A DNA stretch of 64,000 bases. Source: Amycolatopsis saalfeldensis. GTDB taxonomy: Bacteria; Actinomycetota; Actinomycetes; Mycobacteriales; Pseudonocardiaceae. Both the position numbers and the translations under genes were made by a program. The notes beneath the pieces were generated by a model that was not told the DNA's origin, ran no database searches, and saw only the letters and a list, made by a program, of their open reading frames with translations. Of the stretch, positions 59,134 through 64,000 are shown piece after piece. The stretch covers positions 248,001 to 312,000 of the forward strand of contig NZ_FOEF01000009.1 in the NCBI RefSeq assembly GCF_900110575.1, written 5' to 3'. Position 1 is the first letter of the stretch, and every line of letters begins with the position of its first letter.

Positions 59134-59471
59134 TCAGGTGTTGCGCCCGATCCGCCGGTGGACCTCCGGCTTGCGCTTGCGCAGCACAAGGGCGTAGACG
59201 AGACCGGCCACGGCGAGGCCCCAGGTGACGCCCACGAAGGTGATCGCGATTCCGGTGCTGCCGCCGCTGAGGATGGTGAAGTTGGCGGTGCCCAGGTAGC
59301 AGATGATCGCGAACGCGACGAGCGCGATCGACGGGGAGACATACCGGGCCCACACGCTCGCCTTGAGGTGCCTGTTGCGCAGGAAGAACACCAGGATGGC
59401 GGCGCTGGTCAGCGCGATGACGATCAGTAGGCCGTAGAAGAGCAGGCCCCCGAACTGCGCGTAGATGGTAG
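59134..59471 (-). pseudogene. C-terminal remnant of an APC-family permease
   Basis: About 112 residues remain: three hydrophobic helices (GGLLFYGLLIVIALTSAAIL, SPSIALVAFAIICYLGTA and ITFVGVTWGLAVAGLVYA) and a basic tail, as at the C-terminus of amino acid permeases. The N-terminal ~350 residues and the start are missing. The frame is cut at about 59471, exactly where a headless SDR begins on the other strand. Confidence 0.7.
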
Positions 59472-59474
59472 TCG

Positions 59475-60026
59475 CCCCGCGCGGTCCGGGATCGTCTGGC
59501 GGGCGTCTCCTATCTGGTCAACTGCGCCGGAGTGTTCGAGGAGACCGGGTTCGACGGGGTGTCACGCCAACGCTGGGGCCGCATGCTCGACGTGAACTTG
59601 CCGGCCCCGTACCAGCTCATGGAAATCGCGCGGCCGCAGCTGAGCACGAACTCGCCCGCGGCGATCGTCAAGGTCGCCTCCCTGGAAGCCCACATGGTCC
59701 TGGCTCTGGCCGGCCCGGATCCGACCCCGCACTATTCGGCGTCGAAATCGGCGCTCCTCGCGCTCACACGATCGGCGGCGCGCGCGATGGCGCCCGACGG
59801 GATCCGCGTGAACAGCGTTTGCCCCGGTTTCATCGGCACTCCGATGGCGTCGGCGTTGCACGGTGATCTCGGCGACCTGCCGAAGGCGGTGAAGGCACGC
59901 GTACCCGCGACCCGGTTCGGGCGGCCGGAGGAGGTCGCCCATGCGGTCGTGTTCCTGCTGAGCCATCAGGCCGGTTTCATCACCGGCACCGACCTGCTTG
60001 TCGACGGCGGCCTTCACCTGACCTGA
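59475..60026 (+). pseudogene. N-terminally truncated short-chain dehydrogenase
   Basis: From about 59475 the frame reads an SDR from the NAG motif onward (SYLVNCAGVFEETGF, YSASKSALLALTRSA with Tyr/Lys, TGTDLLVDGGLHLT to the stop). The first ~80 residues with the GxxxGxG cofactor site are absent, and a stop codon (TAG 59469-59471) lies just upstream. A GTG at 59532 could start a 164-residue product, but that could not bind the cofactor. Confidence 0.75.
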
Positions 60027-60186
60027 CCGACAGCCGGGGCGGTCGTGAATCAGTACCCGGCCGCCACGCACTGGCATCCCTGCGCCAAGGCCCGCCGGCG
60101 CCCTTGTGCTCCCGCGGAGCCGCTCGCACCATTGTGGACCACCAAGGGCGGGACGGCACCAGGCGAAACCAGGAGCGTGCGCGACG

Positions 60187-61323
60187 ATGACCCAGACGAC
60201 TCCCACCGGCTCCATCCGGGACGGCATCCATCCCACGACGAGCATTCCCGAGGTTCCTTGGTCCACTGAGGCGCGGCTGGCCAGCAGCATATGGTTCGGG
60301 ATGGACGCGTCGACCCGCTGGGCCTTCATCAAGCGCTACGGGGTCGAGGAATGCGCGCAGCTGGAGTTCGACTTCCTGCGCCGGCACCAGACCGCCCACT
60401 TCCTCGACGGGAGCAGGAAACTCGGGCTCGACGGCTATCCGGATCACGTGCGGTGCGCGATGTACCACACGTTGTCGAACCTCCTCGGCGGATTGGACAT
60501 GGCGTTCCAGGACGACCACGGCGACGGAAAGGCCTGGGTGTTCTATCTGCCGCCACAGGCCTACGCGACCGGCCCGTTGCTGCCGACCTCTGCGCACGGG
60601 GCGGTGCCGATCGACATCGTGCTCCGGACTTTCGAGGCGTGGCAGGCGAACAACGGACCACTGCTCGGCAACGACCGCCTGACGTTCACCCTGACCGATC
60701 TGATCCAGGCCGGCGGCCCCTACGACGCCGGGTACTTCTCCGAAGCGCCGGGGCCGGTCGACCCCGCGAACCGCTACGTCGTCGACTTGGGCCAGCCGTC
60801 GGGTGTTCCCGGACCTCCGCCTCCTCTCGGTGCCGCCCAGTGGCCGCTCGCGCGCCGCGAGGCGGCGCTTCGGAAGTACAGCGCCGAATACGCTGTCGGC
60901 GGGCTCGCGCAGATCGCCCAGTTGAAGGGATTGGCCGTCGCGGCCGAGATCGCCGAGGAATCGCATCGCAATATCGTCGTCGCGTGGTCTCGTTATCTCG
61001 CCTCGCATTTCGCACTGAGCCGGACCGCTCCGGCTCCGGTTCGGGTCGCCGCCCTGTTCCGGCGGGTGTTCGGCCTGCTGGGTGACGAATTCGAGTCGGT
61101 CGGCGAGGGCGGGCAAGTGCTGCTCGCGCACACCCGGACCCGGCTGACCGTTCCCCAGTACCAGGACTGGGCCTCGCTGCCTTCCGCCGTGGAGGCCGCG
61201 TTCGGGCGAGCGTGGACAGTCGCGTCCCGGACGATCGGGCCGGAAGTGCTGGTGGAGGTGGATCAGTCGCGTTCGGCAGGTGAAGGGCCCACGGTATGGC
61301 GGTTCACGGTGGCCGAGGCCTGA
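60187..61323 (+). CDS. Protein of unknown function
   Basis: A 378-residue soluble protein whose family I do not recognise. Codon use is strongly coding. Features seen: a Trp/aromatic-rich start (TRWAFIKRYGVEECAQLEF), a central His/Asp patch (MYHTLSNLLGGLDMAFQDDHGDG), a Pro-rich linker near residue 215 (PGPPPPLGAAQ) and a long helical C-terminal half. ATG 60187 has AGGAG 11 bases upstream. It runs in the same direction as an acyl-CoA ligase 71 bases downstream and a solute-binding protein, so it may belong to their pathway. Confidence 0.75.
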   Translation: MTQTTPTGSIRDGIHPTTSIPEVPWSTEARLASSIWFGMDASTRWAFIKRYGVEECAQLEFDFLRRHQTAHFLDGSRKLGLDGYPDHVRCAMYHTLSNLLGGLDMAFQDDHGDGKAWVFYLPPQAYATGPLLPTSAHGAVPIDIVLRTFEAWQANNGPLLGNDRLTFTLTDLIQAGGPYDAGYFSEAPGPVDPANRYVVDLGQPSGVPGPPPPLGAAQWPLARREAALRKYSAEYAVGGLAQIAQLKGLAVAAEIAEESHRNIVVAWSRYLASHFALSRTAPAPVRVAALFRRVFGLLGDEFESVGEGGQVLLAHTRTRLTVPQYQDWASLPSAVEAAFGRAWTVASRTIGPEVLVEVDQSRSAGEGPTVWRFTVAEA

Positions 61324-61394
61324 GCCACCGCCGCGCGGCCGATGACGGAATTCCGCGCTGTCCCCCGACGATCGCTCCGGAAGGGCTTACCGAG

Positions 61395-63005
61395 ATGCAT
61401 CCGATCACCGACTTGCCGACGTTGCTCGCTCTGCGTGCCGAGTCGTACGGGAACAAGACCCTGCTGTCCCACAGCGACAGGTGCTACACGTACCGGGAGA
61501 TGGATGAGGAATCGTCGCGTTTCGCGGGCGCGTTGCACGAAATGGGCGTGAAGAAGCAGGACTCGGTTGCGGTGATGTTGCCCAACTGTGGTGAGTACAT
61601 CGTCGCCTGGATGGGGATCGCGCGGCTGGGCGCGGTTCAGGTGGGTATCAACACCGACTACGTCGGTGCCGGTCTGGCCCACTTGCTGGAGTTGGGCGAG
61701 GCCAAGGTTCTCGTTGTCGCCGAACAGTATCTGCCTGCCATCGCGGAGATCGCCGCTTCCCTGCCGAAGCTGGAGACCGTGATCGTGGCGGGCGAGCTCG
61801 CGGGGGCTCCCGATCTCGGGCCGCAGACGGTGTGCTCGTTCTCTTCGGCTCTCCGCTCCGATTGCCGTCCGCCGGAGGTCGAGCTCGCCGGAACGGATCT
61901 GCTGATGCTGATTTTCACCTCCGGGACGACAGGCCCGGCCAAGGCGGTATCGATCTCGCACGCGTATTGCCTCGACCTGGCCAGGCACCTCATCCGCAAT
62001 TTCGAGTACCGCGAAAGTGACGTGCTGTACTCCTGTTATCCGCTGTTTCACACGGATGCGGCAATCCTGACCTACGTGACCGCCCTGGTGCTCGGCGCCA
62101 CCGCCGCTCTGGGGCAGAAGTTCAGTGCGCGCCGGTTCTGGTCGGACGTGCGACGCCACGACGCCACGGTGTTCGACTTCATGGGCGCGGTGCTGGCGAT
62201 CCTGCTGAAACAGCCGCCGCATCCGGATGAGCGCCGGCATCGGGTACGGCTGGCGATGGGCGGTCCGAAACCTGACAATTGGCCGGAGTTCGAAGCGCGC
62301 TTCGGAGTGAAGGTCGTCGAGATCTACGGCGCGACGGAGATGGGCCACCCGGTCTGGGATCCGCTGACCGGTTCGCGGCGCGCGGGAGCGGCCGGCCGGA
62401 TCGACACCGGTCGCTACGAGCTGCGGATCGTGGATCAGGCCGACAACGAGGTGCCCACGGGCACAAGCGGCGAAATCGTGGTGCGGCCACGGTTCGCGGA
62501 CCAGCACATGTCGGGCTACTACCGCGATCCGGACGAGACCGTGCGCGCGTGGCGCAACCTCTGGTACCACACGCGCGACCGTGGGCGGGTGGACGAGGAC
62601 GAGTGGCTGTACTTCGAGGGCCGGATGTCGGACGCGATCCGCAAACGCGGGAACAACATGTCGGCGACGGAAATCGAGGAGGTGCTGCAGGGACACCACG
62701 AGGTGGTCGAGGCCGCCGCGATCGGTGTTCCCTCGGAGCTGACGGAGGAGGACGTGAAGGTGGTTGTCGTCCCCCGGGAGCCGGGGTGGCGCGATGCGCA
62801 GGGCCTGGTCGAGTGGACCCGCGGCCGGATGCCCGAATACATGCGGCCCCGCTACGTCGAATTCGTCGAAGAGCTGCCGAAGAGCTCGACCGGAAAAGTG
62901 CGGAAAGCCGAATTGCGGAGTGTCTGGGACCAGGGGACGGTGTACGACGCGGGGGACGGTGGCAGGACGAGTACCGGCAGGTGGCTCAGTTCCGGTCGCA
63001 GCTGA
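61395..63005 (+). CDS. Acyl-CoA ligase (AMP-binding, crotonobetaine/carnitine-CoA ligase-like)
   Basis: A 536-residue adenylate-forming enzyme: LIFTSGTTGPAKAVSISH (AMP loop), EIYGATEMGHPV, DRGRVDEDEWLYF (Asp), RGNNMSATEIEE (hinge region) and the catalytic Lys in PKSSTGKVRKAEL. It activates a carboxylic acid to a CoA thioester. The pattern recalls CaiC-like ligases, but the substrate is unknown. ATG 61395 has AAGGG upstream; an earlier in-frame GTG lacks family sequence. It probably shares a transcript with the flanking genes. Confidence 0.88.
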   Translation: MHPITDLPTLLALRAESYGNKTLLSHSDRCYTYREMDEESSRFAGALHEMGVKKQDSVAVMLPNCGEYIVAWMGIARLGAVQVGINTDYVGAGLAHLLELGEAKVLVVAEQYLPAIAEIAASLPKLETVIVAGELAGAPDLGPQTVCSFSSALRSDCRPPEVELAGTDLLMLIFTSGTTGPAKAVSISHAYCLDLARHLIRNFEYRESDVLYSCYPLFHTDAAILTYVTALVLGATAALGQKFSARRFWSDVRRHDATVFDFMGAVLAILLKQPPHPDERRHRVRLAMGGPKPDNWPEFEARFGVKVVEIYGATEMGHPVWDPLTGSRRAGAAGRIDTGRYELRIVDQADNEVPTGTSGEIVVRPRFADQHMSGYYRDPDETVRAWRNLWYHTRDRGRVDEDEWLYFEGRMSDAIRKRGNNMSATEIEEVLQGHHEVVEAAAIGVPSELTEEDVKVVVVPREPGWRDAQGLVEWTRGRMPEYMRPRYVEFVEELPKSSTGKVRKAELRSVWDQGTVYDAGDGGRTSTGRWLSSGRS

Positions 63006-63089
63006 TGGACGAGGTGCCGCGGTTTCCCGGCTCTGGCGGCCGGCTGTTTCACCGCGCATACCAAGGATTGTCATCCCCTAGGAGAACTG

Positions 63090-64000
63090 ATGAGACGTCC
63101 TGATCTTGATCGAGTCAGGCCCCGCCTGACCGAGTTCGAGAACCACGTGGTCGACGAGCTGGCGGCCGGCCGGTTGTCGCGCCGCGACTTCCTGCGGCGG
63201 GCATCGGTGGCCGGCATCGCCCTTCCCGTCGCGGGCTACGTGCTGAGTGCGTGTGGCGTGCCGGCTCCGGCGGGTGGCGGCACCAAGCCGAAGCCCGGCG
63301 GAAACCTGCGGGTGGGCACCGTGACGCCCACCGGAGCGCCCAATCCGGCGCTCGTCGCGGACGAGGGTGGCACGCAGCTCATCACGCAGACCGGTGAGGC
63401 ACTGGCGTTCAGGGACGTCGATCGGACCCTCAAGCCGATGCTGGCGACGAAGTGGGCGCCCAACCACGACGGCACCGTCTGGACCTTCGACCTGCGCCAG
63501 AACGTCCGCTTCCACGACGGCAAACCCTTCTCCGCGGACGATGTGGTCTACACCTTCGACCTGGCCACGGATCCCGCCACCGGTTCGAACGCGCTGTCCG
63601 CGCTTCGCGGCGTGCTGTCGAAGGGGAACGTCGAGAAGGTCAACGAAAACCGGGTCGCGTTCCACCTGGACGCGCCGGTCGGAAACTTCCCCTACCTCAT
63701 CTCGTCGGACTTGTACAACACGATCATCGTCCCGAAGGGCTATCCGCTGGAGGACTGGCCGGCCACGTTCATCGGCACCGGCGCGTTCAAGCTCGAAAAG
63801 TACACACCGAAAGCGGGGGCGACTTTCGTCCGGAACGACGCGTACTGGGGACAAAAATCAATTGTGGACCGGCTTTCGGTGACGTTCTACGACTCCCAAT
63901 CGGCGGAAGTCGTCGCGCTGCTGGGGGGACAGGTCGACGTTCTCGGCTCACTGAGCGCCCAGGGCGGGCAAGCCGTTCTCGGCAATGACGCGATCACGGT
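63090..64000 (+). CDS. ABC transporter solute-binding protein, family 5, Tat-type lipoprotein (partial)
   Basis: The first ~303 residues of a family 5 (peptide/nickel-type) binding protein; the frame is open to the window edge. The leader has a twin-arginine motif (SRRDFLRRAS, about residues 30-39), a hydrophobic core and a lipobox (VLSACG). The binding fold follows (FDLRQNVRFHDGKPFSADDVVYTFD, FIGTGAFKLEKY). ATG 63090 has GGAG at 5 bases. It probably heads an importer operon that continues to the right and feeds the CoA ligase. Confidence 0.9.
   Translation, partial: MRRPDLDRVRPRLTEFENHVVDELAAGRLSRRDFLRRASVAGIALPVAGYVLSACGVPAPAGGGTKPKPGGNLRVGTVTPTGAPNPALVADEGGTQLITQTGEALAFRDVDRTLKPMLATKWAPNHDGTVWTFDLRQNVRFHDGKPFSADDVVYTFDLATDPATGSNALSALRGVLSKGNVEKVNENRVAFHLDAPVGNFPYLISSDLYNTIIVPKGYPLEDWPATFIGTGAFKLEKYTPKAGATFVRNDAYWGQKSIVDRLSVTFYDSQSAEVVALLGGQVDVLGSLSAQGGQAVLGNDAIT

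Noticed and set aside
1..64000. CRISPR arrays, tRNA or rRNA genes, and secondary-metabolite megasynthases
   Set aside because: No spaced direct repeats, cloverleaf-type sequences or PKS/NRPS modules were seen; the AMP-binding proteins are stand-alone CoA ligases.

Overview
The window is very G+C-rich, uses many GTG starts, and carries a mycofactocin locus, many TetR regulators and tightly coupled operons. Together these point to an actinobacterium, most likely of Pseudonocardiaceae type (Amycolatopsis/Pseudonocardia-like); the genus is an inference. No rRNA or tRNA gene was seen. Most of the window is accessory catabolism: transporter, regulator and enzyme sets for several substrates, broken up by one insertion sequence and several decayed genes.

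Layout. (1) 1-1295: the left edge of a mycofactocin biosynthesis locus (mftC fragment, mftB, mftA) with a divergent mftR. (2) 1456-13891: a sugar-oxidation cluster with a zinc dehydrogenase, beta-propeller lactonase, two paralogous xylose-isomerase-like TIM-barrel proteins, an OMPDC-family decarboxylase, an FGGY kinase, a TetR regulator, a pyranose-oxidase-type GMC oxidoreductase, and an ABC sugar importer lacking its own ATPase. A plausible route is oxidation, delactonisation, second oxidation, phosphorylation and decarboxylation to a pentulose phosphate. (3) 14663-29409: an oligopeptide-type ABC importer facing a DauR/YheO-like regulator and a translationally coupled run of a class V PLP enzyme, RidA, an amidohydrolase and three unrelated peptidases (S10, S9, M61), all without signal peptides. 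(4) 29770-34679: an operon RraA-like / MFS / carbon-nitrogen hydrolase / GntR, split by an IS110-family element. Its left end appears to encode a bridge RNA whose guides can be matched to the insertion site. (5) 35006-38491: an amino-acid permease with a gamma-glutamyl-amine hydrolase, two decayed gene remnants and an EthD protein.

(6) 38523-54978: an acyl-CoA/amine catabolic block. It holds an aldehyde dehydrogenase, a broken LLM flavin enzyme, a TetR regulator, an acyl-CoA synthetase, an enoyl-CoA hydratase, a mycofactocin-type SDR, an APC permease, further SDRs, an acyl-CoA dehydrogenase with a phosphotransferase, a class III aminotransferase, a thiolase and a nitroreductase. Copies of one 16-bp palindrome overlap the -35 boxes of three promoters here, which defines a small regulon. 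(7) 55007-64000: a flavin/F420-type oxidoreductase, a DapB-like and an imine-reductase-like dehydrogenase, a frameshifted esterase with its TetR regulator, a deletion scar joining two headless genes, an unrecognised protein, an acyl-CoA ligase, and a Tat-type family 5 solute-binding protein cut by the window edge.

The mycofactocin locus at the left and the mycofactocin-type SDR at about 44 kb suggest that part of the alcohol/acyl oxidation here uses that redox cofactor. Strong perfect hairpins close most convergent gene pairs.
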